A stretch of DNA of 25,046 nucleotides from Robiginitomaculum sp. (lineage in GTDB: Bacteria; Pseudomonadota; Alphaproteobacteria; Caulobacterales; Maricaulaceae), in assembly GCA_021647375.1 (NCBI GenBank), contig JAKIUV010000040.1, forward strand, positions 1-25,046, given 5' to 3'. The notes beneath the pieces are model-generated. The model worked only from the letters and a program-made list of their open reading frames with translations. It had not been told where the DNA came from and made no database searches. A program made the position numbers and the translations under genes. This document shows positions 15,271 through 22,201 of this stretch, in pieces. Every line of letters starts with the position of its first letter. The first letter of the stretch is position 1.

Positions 15271-15663
15271 ATGAAACTTAAAACAATTACAATTATGCTG
15301 GGAGCAACATTCCTATTAACGGCCTGCGGAGGGCGCGAAACAACGGCGTCGTTCGTAGCCAGCACCCCGCCGTCGCCCGTTGGTCAAACCGACCAACTAT
15401 CCCACGCGGTTGACCCTATTTCCGGTTTTGATAGCGCCATTGTCAACGGCTATTATGCCGAAAATACCAGATTTACTCTCAATGACGGTATGGCAACACA
15501 GGAAGATATGGACATGGGCACGGACACGGACATGGATCAGGACATGCTCGTTAAAGCCGAATTTGCTTCATATGAGAATACAGCAAGCTCTGAAGTGAAC
15601 TATGACAACAATGACAAACGTGAAATGAGTACGTGGACTTGCAATGGTTTAGCGCCAGGCTGA
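15271..15663 (+). CDS. Small putative lipoprotein (unrecognised)
   Basis: The product is 130 aa. A signal peptide is followed by lipobox LLTAC with the lipid-bearing cysteine at 19. The mature region is polar, with a Met/Asp repeat (DMDMGTDTDMDQDM) and a C-terminus ending in TWTCNGLAPG. No domain recognised. ATG 15271 was chosen because GGAG stands 6 nt before it; ATG 15259 would place four extra residues in front of the signal. It begins 42 nt after the preceding exported-protein gene and is likely cotranscribed with it. Both have acidic, possibly metal-binding segments. Confidence 0.72.
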   Translation: MKLKTITIMLGATFLLTACGGRETTASFVASTPPSPVGQTDQLSHAVDPISGFDSAIVNGYYAENTRFTLNDGMATQEDMDMGTDTDMDQDMLVKAEFASYENTASSEVNYDNNDKREMSTWTCNGLAPG

Positions 15664-15681
15664 TTGCACATAAAAACTTGC

Positions 15682-16554
15682 TTACCGAATAAACCAAGCG
15701 CGCAGTTTTTCAGTGCTTAAAAAATCTTCGGCGCCTTCTCCTTGCAGCATGGCCAAAGTCGATAATATCCCCGCTTCCATGCAGGTCGCTGCAGAGACGG
15801 TTATCGAGCGCGGCGGATTGTGTACCGGCCAACCTGTGCGCGGATCAAGAATATGGCTATAGCGCACACCGTCCTTGAGCAAAAACCGCTGGGCATCACC
15901 GCTGGTCGCCAAAGCCCCTTGTGTCACCGCAAGCACGCCGTCTCTTTTGTTGTGGTTGTCGACGGATTGCAGAGTGATTTGCCAGGGCTTCTCGCCCCTG
16001 AGCGGGCCGCTTACACGCAGGTCGCCACCAAAATTCACCAATGCTGGGCGCTGCGTCGCCTCTTGCACAAGGAGCAATGCCCGGTCAACGGCGTATTCTT
16101 TGCCCAGCCCGCCAAAGTCTATTTCCATGCCTTTTTTTAATGTCAAATACGGGGCTTCCCAAATGACTTTATCCCAGCCAATTAAGGGAAGAAGTTTTTC
16201 TATATCGTTTTTACTGGGAATATTATCCGAACCGTCAAACCGCCATGCTCGCCGTAATATCCCGGACGTAATGTCAAATTGCCCTGCGCTTAGCGCATAA
16301 CAATGGGCGGCATAATCAAGCAGGCCAGCCGTTTCCCTATCCACTTCAATCGGTGCGCCATTGGCCGCATTGATTTGAGAAAGCATGCTATCATCACGGT
16401 AGCGGCTATATTTGGCTTCAATGCGTTTTGCTTCCGCTTCAACGATTGCGCCCAACTGCCATACTGTTTTTGGGTCATTGCATTCAACCCGCAACTCACA
16501 CGGCGATGCCATAGCGCGAAAGGCGTGAATTTGAATGTCGGTTTTAATCATCAT
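15682..16554 (-). CDS. apbE: FAD:protein FMN transferase, ApbE family
   Basis: This 290-aa enzyme transfers FMN from FAD onto a Thr/Ser of a target protein, usually in the periplasm. Family blocks are FDITSGILRRAW (93-104), DFGGLGKEYAVDRAL (146-160), LVNFGGDLRVSG (172-183) and SHILDPRTGWPV (233-244). The C-terminal metal block reads CMEAGILSTLAML, where many ApbE proteins have ADxxST, so the usual Mg-binding Asp appears as Gly. No signal peptide or lipobox is seen, even with the longer start at 16629, which is odd for a periplasmic enzyme. ATG 16554 is followed by a second ATG. It is last in the thioredoxin-DUF4266-DUF3570 cluster, and convergent with the lipoprotein gene. Confidence 0.9.
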   Translation of the reverse strand: MMIKTDIQIHAFRAMASPCELRVECNDPKTVWQLGAIVEAEAKRIEAKYSRYRDDSMLSQINAANGAPIEVDRETAGLLDYAAHCYALSAGQFDITSGILRRAWRFDGSDNIPSKNDIEKLLPLIGWDKVIWEAPYLTLKKGMEIDFGGLGKEYAVDRALLLVQEATQRPALVNFGGDLRVSGPLRGEKPWQITLQSVDNHNKRDGVLAVTQGALATSGDAQRFLLKDGVRYSHILDPRTGWPVHNPPRSITVSAATCMEAGILSTLAMLQGEGAEDFLSTEKLRAWFIR

Positions 16555-16615
16555 ATTCTTACGCCATACCTGAAATCCCAGCACGGCTTTTGTCAAGACA
16601 CAACACCTATAAAAC

Positions 16616-16672
16616 CCCCCTATCACCAACTCAAATCATATGAAGGGGACATATCTAAGTGGCAATAGGGGG
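16616..16672 (-). terminator. Hairpin between DUF3570 gene and apbE, terminator or repeat element
   Basis: On the minus strand CCCCCTAT and ATAGGGGG close a 57-nt structure with an inner ATATG/CATAT stem, followed by GTTTTATA. It lies 15 nt after the DUF3570 stop and could reduce read-through into apbE. A TTGACA in the following 70 nt lacks a well-spaced -10. The shape also fits a small palindromic repeat. Confidence 0.45.
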
Positions 16673-16686
16673 AGGGGTGCTAGGTG

Positions 16687-18066
16687 CTATTTAAAAGCAT
16701 ATGTGTAGCCAACGATCATACTCGTGGATGCTGTGCCGCTAAACAAATCCCGGCCTGATAAATAACCAGGCGCATTGGCAGTGCTGGTTTTCCCAGTTGG
16801 CTCATAACGGGTAATCCGTGCATATATTTCGCCAGTGCGGCTGGTTTTATAACCAGCCATGAGGCTGCCTGTAAACGCACTAAACTTGTCTAACCGTGCG
16901 TCCGGGCTGGCAAATTGTGGTAAAGCTTGACCGTCTAAGAGATAGTAGTTGAAAAAATCGGCTTGGGATTGCGCGTAATACCTAACCCCAGGTTTCACGT
17001 AAAACCGATTGGTCACAGGAACGCGTGTGGCCAAATTTAAGGTCAATGAATTTACCCCCCAATCGTCACGGTAAATCCTGGCCGAAAGGTCGGTAACGGT
17101 ATCCCAAAGCGCAATCTTATTGCCAAAATAAACACTTTGCCGCAGCCTCGACCTCGGTCGTGCTTCATTCAAATACCGTACAGGCCCTCCGGTAACGGGG
17201 TCGACGACCGAAATCACCCGGTACGGGTCAGTTTGGTATCCGGAGCTTGTGCTTACATTGTAATTAAGCTGTGCAAGCCAGCGGCGGTTCATGATTTGAC
17301 TAATCCCGATCAGCCCGCCAAAGATGGTTTTGTGATCATTTTCAAGATTAAAGGTTGTTCCGTCGGAAATGGATAAAGGCGTTGGATGCCCACCGCGCGG
17401 CGAAGAAATGTCATATTCCACATTTGCAGATAATGACAGGGTCGTGTTCTTTTGATTAAACTCATGGGCATAGCCCACATTCCCGTAAAACGATTTATAG
17501 TCTGTTTCTCTTGAAATGCCTGCACTCACACTCAGTGTATTACTCTCACCCCACGGGGTTTTATAAGCGGCATCTACGGAATATCTCTGGTCACTAAACC
17601 CTGTGGCAAGGGGAAGTATATCGGGGGGAACATCCGATGTGGATACCGTGCCAGTACTGCCCGAGGCACCGGTGCTTGGCGGATTGAACAAAGTTTGCGT
17701 GTCCTGCCAAGGTGTTGCACCATAGGGGGATGCACCGGTTAGAATGTCCGCTGTGAATTTGAGCGATAATGAACTGTCGTCCTCAAAATTATACGTAATG
17801 CCAACAACAGGCTCAATGGCTTGCACGCGCCCACCGTCCTCTTGATATACTAATATGGCCGCGTCTACTCGAATAAGACCTTCGTCCGTATAGGTATCAT
17901 CATTAAAATCAGTGCCGCTTTGTACAGAGCTGGACGCTGGTTGCGGACTTGTTGTGACGGGGTCGTCATTTATTTGAGCTTGCGCCCCGGTGGCGGCAAA
18001 TAAACCTGCCGTAACAAGACTGAGCGCGCTCGCAATCCCTTTGTGTTTTTTAGAGTCTAGTTGCAC
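16687..18066 (-). CDS. DUF3570 outer-membrane beta-barrel protein with ApbE-type flavinylation motif
   Basis: This 459-aa exported protein has a signal peptide ending GAQA-Q (30/31), then alternating amphipathic strands with aromatic girdles typical of an outer-membrane barrel, ending VGYTYAFK. It matches the DUF3570 family. Residues 107-113 read DILTGAS, which fits the ApbE target pattern Dxx[ST]GA[ST], with T110 as the possible FMN-carrying residue. The start is GTG 18066: GGAGG lies 6 nt before it, inside the end of the DUF4266 gene, and the two overlap by 10 nt. Family role unknown; association with DUF4266, thioredoxin and ApbE suggests an envelope redox function. Confidence 0.85.
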   Translation of the reverse strand: MQLDSKKHKGIASALSLVTAGLFAATGAQAQINDDPVTTSPQPASSSVQSGTDFNDDTYTDEGLIRVDAAILVYQEDGGRVQAIEPVVGITYNFEDDSSLSLKFTADILTGASPYGATPWQDTQTLFNPPSTGASGSTGTVSTSDVPPDILPLATGFSDQRYSVDAAYKTPWGESNTLSVSAGISRETDYKSFYGNVGYAHEFNQKNTTLSLSANVEYDISSPRGGHPTPLSISDGTTFNLENDHKTIFGGLIGISQIMNRRWLAQLNYNVSTSSGYQTDPYRVISVVDPVTGGPVRYLNEARPRSRLRQSVYFGNKIALWDTVTDLSARIYRDDWGVNSLTLNLATRVPVTNRFYVKPGVRYYAQSQADFFNYYLLDGQALPQFASPDARLDKFSAFTGSLMAGYKTSRTGEIYARITRYEPTGKTSTANAPGYLSGRDLFSGTASTSMIVGYTYAFK

Positions 18067-18341
18067 CCGCAGCCTCCACCGCTAGCGCTTTTACCGCCCG
18101 TTGACGCTTCTTTACTAAAGTAAATGTGATCATCAACACTGACAATCATTGGGTGGGTAATCGGCTGCATATCCCTTTTTGCCATTATATCGCGCTCCCA
18201 GGGTTGAACGCCAATAGATGAGCAGCCAGACAAAACTACGGAAATGACAAATACCAACGACACGAGTGCGATAGCGCGCAATACCGGGGTCGTTGATCTC
18301 GGATAATGTGTTTTATAGGAATATTGTGTTTCATTTTTCAT
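18057..18341 (-). CDS. DUF4266 lipoprotein
   Basis: This 94-aa protein has a signal peptide with lipobox VVLSGC (lipid cysteine C40). The conserved core VQPWERDIMAKRDMQ (45-59) and the C-terminus GGGCGCN are those of the DUF4266 family. The two terminal cysteines (C91, C93) could be a redox pair for the adjacent thioredoxin or a metal site (inference). ATG 18341 was chosen for GGAGC 6 nt before it and the signal sequence; it overlaps the end of the thioredoxin gene by 11 nt. Its end overlaps the DUF3570 start. Function not established. Confidence 0.85.
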   Translation of the reverse strand: MKNETQYSYKTHYPRSTTPVLRAIALVSLVFVISVVLSGCSSIGVQPWERDIMAKRDMQPITHPMIVSVDDHIYFSKEASTGGKSASGGGCGCN

Positions 18342-18828
18342 TGATAAGCTCCTCAATATGGGATGTGTATTCATCGGTTTTTTCAGGGTGGAAGCCATCA
18401 TGAACATACCGGATTTCCCCGGTCCGATCGATGAGGACAGATGTGGGCATTGCAGAGATTTTATACTGTAGTGCAATCACCCCTCTCGGGTCGTAGATAG
18501 AGGGTACGGGTTCTTTGACACGCTTTAAAAACCGTTCTGCCTTGGCTTTGTTCTGATCCAGATTGACCAAAATGATTTGAAAATCACTTTCAGGATATTT
18601 TTCTTTTAATGTATTCATATAAGAAAATGAGGCCTGACAAGGCGCACACCAAGATGCCCAAAAATCCACATAAACCACTTTCCCTTTCGCCCCCGACAAA
18701 TCCAGTGCAGATGTTTGCGGTGCGGAAAAAGCGAAACTTGAAAACAAGATGGCGAGCGGTAAAAACACAAACCTCTTCCAAGATATAATCGTCATGATTT
18801 TATGAGAAAACTTATTTAAATATGTCAT
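18331..18828 (-). CDS. TlpA-like periplasmic thioredoxin
   Basis: This 165-aa thioredoxin-fold protein has an N-terminal signal or anchor (WKRFVFLPLAILFSSFAFSA, 17-36) and the active site WCAPC (C61 and C64) in VDFWASWCAPCQASF. The cis-proline loop is SAMPTSVLID. It most likely reduces disulfides in the periplasm, for instance in the cysteine-ended DUF4266 lipoprotein encoded next (inference). ATG 18828 is preferred; ATG 18795 is possible, and both keep the signal sequence. Neither has a strong ribosome binding site. It is the first gene of the cluster, and its stop overlaps the DUF4266 start. Confidence 0.9.
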   Translation of the reverse strand: MTYLNKFSHKIMTIISWKRFVFLPLAILFSSFAFSAPQTSALDLSGAKGKVVYVDFWASWCAPCQASFSYMNTLKEKYPESDFQIILVNLDQNKAKAERFLKRVKEPVPSIYDPRGVIALQYKISAMPTSVLIDRTGEIRYVHDGFHPEKTDEYTSHIEELINEK

Positions 18829-19087
18829 GTCATGTCTCGCAGTGTCTAAGTTTAACAGACCAACGGCACGCATAAGGCACCAAACAAGTGTCTGTTTAAT
18901 TATTAAGACGCCGCAAACCCGCACCCCCCCCCATTCATTATTCAAATTTTCCAAGGGTTGATTTACCGAGCTTTGCGGTTGCTACGTTCACAGGCGAGAT
19001 AAGAGGCACAGAACCTTTACCTCTCCTTGGGGCAGGGCTATCGCATATGGATTTTCAAATATGTTCCATTAAAAAAACATTCCTCTT

Positions 19088-19144
19088 CATCCTCACCCCA
19101 CTTGTGGGGGAGGTGCCCCTTCTTAGGGGCGGAGGGGGAAGCAA
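19088..19144 (+). repeat. Left arm of a composite palindromic (REP/MITE-like) element
   Basis: The arm contains two hairpins, CCCCAC-TT-GTGGGG and GCCCCT-TCTT-AGGGGC, separated by GAGGT. Its reverse complement matches the right arm at 19253-19311 over nearly its whole length, with paired changes in the stems. Such elements are dispersed by transposase-linked or replication mechanisms in many alphaproteobacteria (family resemblance from memory). Confidence 0.7.
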
Positions 19145-19207
19145 GCCACCACACATGTCGGTCTTGAGATGCAATAATTTGGTAAATTGTCCGGATGATT
19201 ATCCCAA

Positions 19208-19244
19208 GGAATTATCTCAGGAAATTATCTCAGGGAATTATTGC
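19208..19244 (+). repeat. Three short tandem repeats between the palindrome arms
   Basis: GGAATTATCTCA, GGAAATTATCTCA and GGGAATTATTGC follow each other directly, a 12-13 bp unit in three copies. They lie in the spacer of the inverted-repeat element, close to its right arm. Confidence 0.6.
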
Positions 19245-19252
19245 GCCGAAAG

Positions 19253-19311
19253 TTGCTTCCCCCTCCGAGCGCCAAGAGGCGCCCACCTCCCCCGCAAGCG
19301 GGGTGAGGATG
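19253..19311 (-). repeat. Right arm of the composite palindromic element
   Basis: It begins TTGCTTCCCCCTCCG and ends GGGGTGAGGATG, and is the inverted counterpart of 19088-19144. Its hairpins are GGCGCC-type (GCGCC-AAGA-GGCGC) and CCCCGC-AA-GCGGGG. Compared with the left arm, both sides of each stem have changed together, so base pairing is preserved. Confidence 0.7.
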
Positions 19312-19393
19312 TATGTGACCGGTATTATTGCCCGCCTCAATATTTTTAAAAAAACTTATCCATGGCTGTTTAGGCTGGTTTATTCTCCAAGCC

Positions 19394-20179
19394 ATGAAAC
19401 TTGATCTAAATGAGATAAACAAATTAACACCGCCCGGACTTTGGGATTTGGCGACGCTATCGGGGTTTATCACGACCCTGATGGGTGTGATTGAAGCGCG
19501 GATTGGTGGAGCGCAAATGGCACGGTTTTGTGGGCGCATGTTGGCGCGCCAATCGCGGGACTTGCGCGTCAAGGCTAGAGAAAACCTCAATATGCGTATC
19601 AAGGCTTGGGTGATGCAAAGCCCCCAGCGCATTGCCTTTGTGCGCCGGGTTATCGGCGAGCGCGCCATTAGGCGTTGGCGGAAAAACCGTTTGGCGGATT
19701 ATGCGCTGACAAAACATTTTGGCGATTGGCAGAGGAAATTCCGGGGTGGGTTTAACGGGACACAACAAGAGCAAAGCCGCAAGCCTGCGGTCAAGCCCGC
19801 ACCCCACACCTATAATTGGAAGCCCTTTGCCCTCGTCAAAATAGTCAATGTTGAGCGGTTTTTATACGGACGGTCTCGGCCTGATCCAGAGCCGGAACAA
19901 AACCGCGCCGCCCACCTCAAGCTTTGGGGTGTGGATATTCAAGATAAGAATATAAGCAGAATGCCGCGTAGCAATCGCGCCATAAAACCCATCTGTTTCA
20001 CCCCTGATGAATTGACGCCCGAAATGGCTATCGGTTCGGCGGAAACTGAAGTGGCGACTGAGCAGATCGGTGAAATAACGCCCATCCCGCCGCCAGTATC
20101 CGGTCACCGACCGGAAGAACCGCCGCCGCGAGGTACGGTTCAGGCGACCAGCCGCGAACCTCCTAATTATGCAAGCTAA
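19394..20179 (+). CDS. Unrecognised basic protein
   Basis: The product is 261 aa. Residues 1-35 (MKLDLNEINKLTPPGLWDLA, then a mildly hydrophobic stretch) precede a strongly basic helical region (about 50-125, rich in Arg with RRWRKNR). The C-terminal third is Pro/Glu-rich and probably disordered. No signal peptide, membrane helix or known domain is seen. The basic region suggests contact with nucleic acid or membrane, but this is only composition. ATG 19394 has no clear ribosome binding site; a TTG at 19328 in frame would add 22 residues. Shorter open frames on the minus strand overlap it, but this is the longest and most protein-like. Confidence 0.6.
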   Translation: MKLDLNEINKLTPPGLWDLATLSGFITTLMGVIEARIGGAQMARFCGRMLARQSRDLRVKARENLNMRIKAWVMQSPQRIAFVRRVIGERAIRRWRKNRLADYALTKHFGDWQRKFRGGFNGTQQEQSRKPAVKPAPHTYNWKPFALVKIVNVERFLYGRSRPDPEPEQNRAAHLKLWGVDIQDKNISRMPRSNRAIKPICFTPDELTPEMAIGSAETEVATEQIGEITPIPPPVSGHRPEEPPPRGTVQATSREPPNYAS

Positions 20180-20188
20180 TGATTTGCA

Positions 20189-20228
20189 ATACGCCCTCAT
20201 ACAACGCCCTCTTGGACGCCCTCTTGCG
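20189..20228 (+). repeat. Short tandem repeat ACGCCCTC, three copies
   Basis: ACGCCCTC recurs three times at 12-14 bp spacing just after the preceding gene. Minor; no function inferred. The remaining intergenic sequence to 20377 shows no gene. Confidence 0.5.
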
Positions 20229-20377
20229 CTTGCCCAAAAATAAATAGACATATTAAACTCATAAAACCGGGCGCGATGGTAAAATGCAGAAGGAATATTG
20301 GACATAGAATAATGCTACAAACAATAAAGCAGTAGACTTGTCGTGACAAAACTGAAAATTGGATTTAGGTTTAAAAT

Positions 20378-21580
20378 ATGGAACACTCTTCAAATAGATT
20401 AGCCGCAGTAGCACCGTCGGCTACTTTGGCCGTGACCCAGTTGGCGCGGGAGCTTAGCGCCCAAGGCCAGGATGTGATCGGACTTGGTGCCGGGGAGCCG
20501 GATTTTGATACGCCGGAGCATATCAAACAGGCGGCGGTGGAGGCTATTGCTTCGGGCAAGACCAAATACACCACTGTTGACGGCATACCGGAATTGAAAC
20601 AAGCGGTCGTGGATAAATTTGCCCGCGACAACAATCTACAATATACACATGAGAACATCAGTGTCGCGCCCGGCGGTAAAGCGATTATTTTTAACGCTAT
20701 GATGGCAACACTAAACCCCGGTGATGAAGTTATCATTCCGACGCCCGCTTGGGTGTCCTATCCCGAAATCGTGCGGCTGTGTGGTGCTACACCCGTCTTG
20801 GTGCCCTGCTCTGCGCGGGACGATTATAAATTGCGGGCGGCAGCGCTCGAACGGGCAATTACGCCCAAGACAAAATGGGTGATGATAAATTCGCCGTCTA
20901 ATCCGACGGGCATGGCCTACAGCGCCGCAGATCTGGTGACGCTCGGAGATGTTCTGCGCAACCATAAACAGATCATGGTGTTGACCGACGACATCTATGA
21001 GCATTTGCTCTATGACGGCAATGGTTTTGCTACATTGGCCGAAATTGCACCTGATTTATCCGAGCGTGTCTTGACCATGAACGGTGTATCCAAAGCCTAT
21101 GCCATGACCGGATGGCGTATTGGCTATGCGGGCGGGCCGGCGTGGTTGATCAAGTTGATGGCTAAAGTTATGGCCCAGACCACCACCAACCCTTGCTCGG
21201 TTAGCCAGTGGGCTGCGGTGGCTGCACTGAACGGGCCGCAGGATTTTCTGGCCGAACGAGCGCAGGCCTTTCAAGGACGCCGGGATGTGGTGGTGTCCAT
21301 GTTACAATCTGCCAAAGGGCTTGAATGTGCCGTGCCGGACGGTGCATTTTACGTCTACCCCAACTGTGGTGGGCTGATTGGTCGCACAAGTTCTGCTGGT
21401 CGGTTGCTAGAAACTGATATAGATGTAGCCGAAGCCATTTTGGCCGAAGCTTTAGTGGCGGTAGTGCCGGGCAGCGCTTTTCACGGCTCGCCAAATTTCC
21501 GAATTTCCTATGCTACGGATTTGGGAATATTAAAAACGGCCTGCGCCCGTATTGTTGATTTTTGCGCAAAGGCCGCATAA
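20378..21580 (+). CDS. aspC: Class I aspartate-type aminotransferase (subgroup Ib)
   Basis: This 400-aa PLP enzyme exchanges amino groups between aspartate and 2-oxoglutarate; subgroup Ib members may also act on prephenate or aromatic substrates. The PLP lysine is K239 in NGVSKAYAMTGWRIGY. NSPSNPTG (171-178), the DDIYEHL block (204-210) and the carboxylate-binding arginine in NFRISYATD (R375) are all present. GLGAGEPDFDTPEHI (36-50) and KYTTVDGIPELKQA (63-76) are typical of alphaproteobacterial AatA/AspC. TAGG lies about 9 nt before ATG 20378. It is a monocistronic-looking gene. The symbol is by family; substrate range is not determined by sequence alone. Confidence 0.92.
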   Translation: MEHSSNRLAAVAPSATLAVTQLARELSAQGQDVIGLGAGEPDFDTPEHIKQAAVEAIASGKTKYTTVDGIPELKQAVVDKFARDNNLQYTHENISVAPGGKAIIFNAMMATLNPGDEVIIPTPAWVSYPEIVRLCGATPVLVPCSARDDYKLRAAALERAITPKTKWVMINSPSNPTGMAYSAADLVTLGDVLRNHKQIMVLTDDIYEHLLYDGNGFATLAEIAPDLSERVLTMNGVSKAYAMTGWRIGYAGGPAWLIKLMAKVMAQTTTNPCSVSQWAAVAALNGPQDFLAERAQAFQGRRDVVVSMLQSAKGLECAVPDGAFYVYPNCGGLIGRTSSAGRLLETDIDVAEAILAEALVAVVPGSAFHGSPNFRISYATDLGILKTACARIVDFCAKAA

Positions 21581-21634
21581 TTTTGCAAGAAATATTGCAC
21601 AGCATCTTGTAATGGAATTTTACGTTGCTATATA

Positions 21635-21651
21635 TTTAGAACAATTCTAAA
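21635..21651. promoter_or_regulatory. Irr-box / iron control element over the dps promoter
   Basis: TTTAGAA-CAA-TTCTAAA is a perfect 7-bp inverted repeat and matches the alphaproteobacterial ICE motif TTTAGAANNNTTCTAAA bound by Irr. It ends 13 nt before the dps start and overlaps or directly follows a possible -10 (TATATA 21629-21634 or TATATT 21631-21636; -35 TTGTAA at 21607-21612). This position fits repression of the iron-storage gene under iron limitation (inference). Confidence 0.7.
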
Positions 21652-21664
21652 AGGAGAGAAGAAA

Positions 21665-22132
21665 ATGGATATTAATATTGGTATTACTACGAAAGATCGC
21701 GCCCGTTCAGCCAAAGCCATCAGCCGTCTTTTGGCGGATACATACACACTTTATTTGAAAACCCACGGCTATCACTGGAATGTTGAGGGGCCGCATTTTC
21801 AACAACTCCATATTCAGTTCATGGATCAGTATACGGAAATGTGGACGGCTGTTGACGAGCTTGCAGAACGTATTCGCGCCCTTGGCCACAAAGCGCCCGG
21901 CTCCTATGCGCAGTTCGTAACGCTGGCAAGCATCAAAGAAGAAGACGGCGAACCTGATTGGCAAACCATGGTGCGAAACTTGGCCGAGGGTCACGAACAA
22001 GTGGCCAGAACAGCCCGCGAAGTTCTCCGTATTGCCGAAGAAATCTCAGATGATGCCACTGCGGATGTAGTTACGCCGCGCATAACATTACACGAGAAAA
22101 CGGCCTGGATGTTGCGTGCAACAGCCTCCTAA
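21665..22132 (+). CDS. dps: Dps-family ferritin-like DNA-protection protein
   Basis: This 155-aa protein forms 12-subunit shells that oxidise and store iron and shield DNA from peroxide. The ferroxidase-site residues are visible as H37 in GYHWNVEGPHF and D64/E68 in TAVDELAERIRALG, matching the family. AAGGAG stands 8 nt before ATG 21665. The ICE palindrome in its promoter suggests iron control by Irr. Its last eight codons, including the stop, recur in near copy immediately downstream (22143-22166), so the 3' end appears duplicated. A 13-bp hairpin spans the stop codon. Confidence 0.95.
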   Translation: MDINIGITTKDRARSAKAISRLLADTYTLYLKTHGYHWNVEGPHFQQLHIQFMDQYTEMWTAVDELAERIRALGHKAPGSYAQFVTLASIKEEDGEPDWQTMVRNLAEGHEQVARTAREVLRIAEEISDDATADVVTPRITLHEKTAWMLRATAS

Positions 22133-22156
22133 ACATAAAGCATGTTGCACGCAACA
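22110..22156 (+). terminator. 13-bp hairpin across the dps stop codon, possible terminator
   Basis: TGTTGCGTGCAAC (22110-22122) pairs perfectly with GTTGCACGCAACA (22144-22156); the 21-nt loop contains the TAA stop. A T-rich stretch (GGTTTGGTTTTTAG) starts about 10 nt later. The arms come from the duplicated 3' end of dps. It could stop transcription before the convergent kinase gene. Confidence 0.45.
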
Positions 22157-22201
22157 GCCTCTTAGGTTTGGTTTTTAGCTTGGGCTTAAGACTTGAGGGT
22201 T

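Larger units (their letters stand above)
18829..19393. other. Long intergenic region with palindromic elements
   Basis: These 565 bases hold no convincing gene. They carry the promoter region of the thioredoxin operon on the minus strand and the composite inverted-repeat element at 19088-19311. A C/T-rich segment at about 19008-19040 (CCTCTCCTTGGGGCAGGG) may be another small palindromic fragment. Confidence 0.6.

Noticed and set aside
19208..19244. Short repeats considered as a CRISPR array
   Set aside because: The units are 12-13 bp, directly adjacent and without spacers; no cas genes nearby.
19225..19668. 147-codon minus-strand frame overlapping the right palindrome arm
   Set aside because: It begins inside the unrecognised plus-strand gene and ends within a repeat; low-quality composition.
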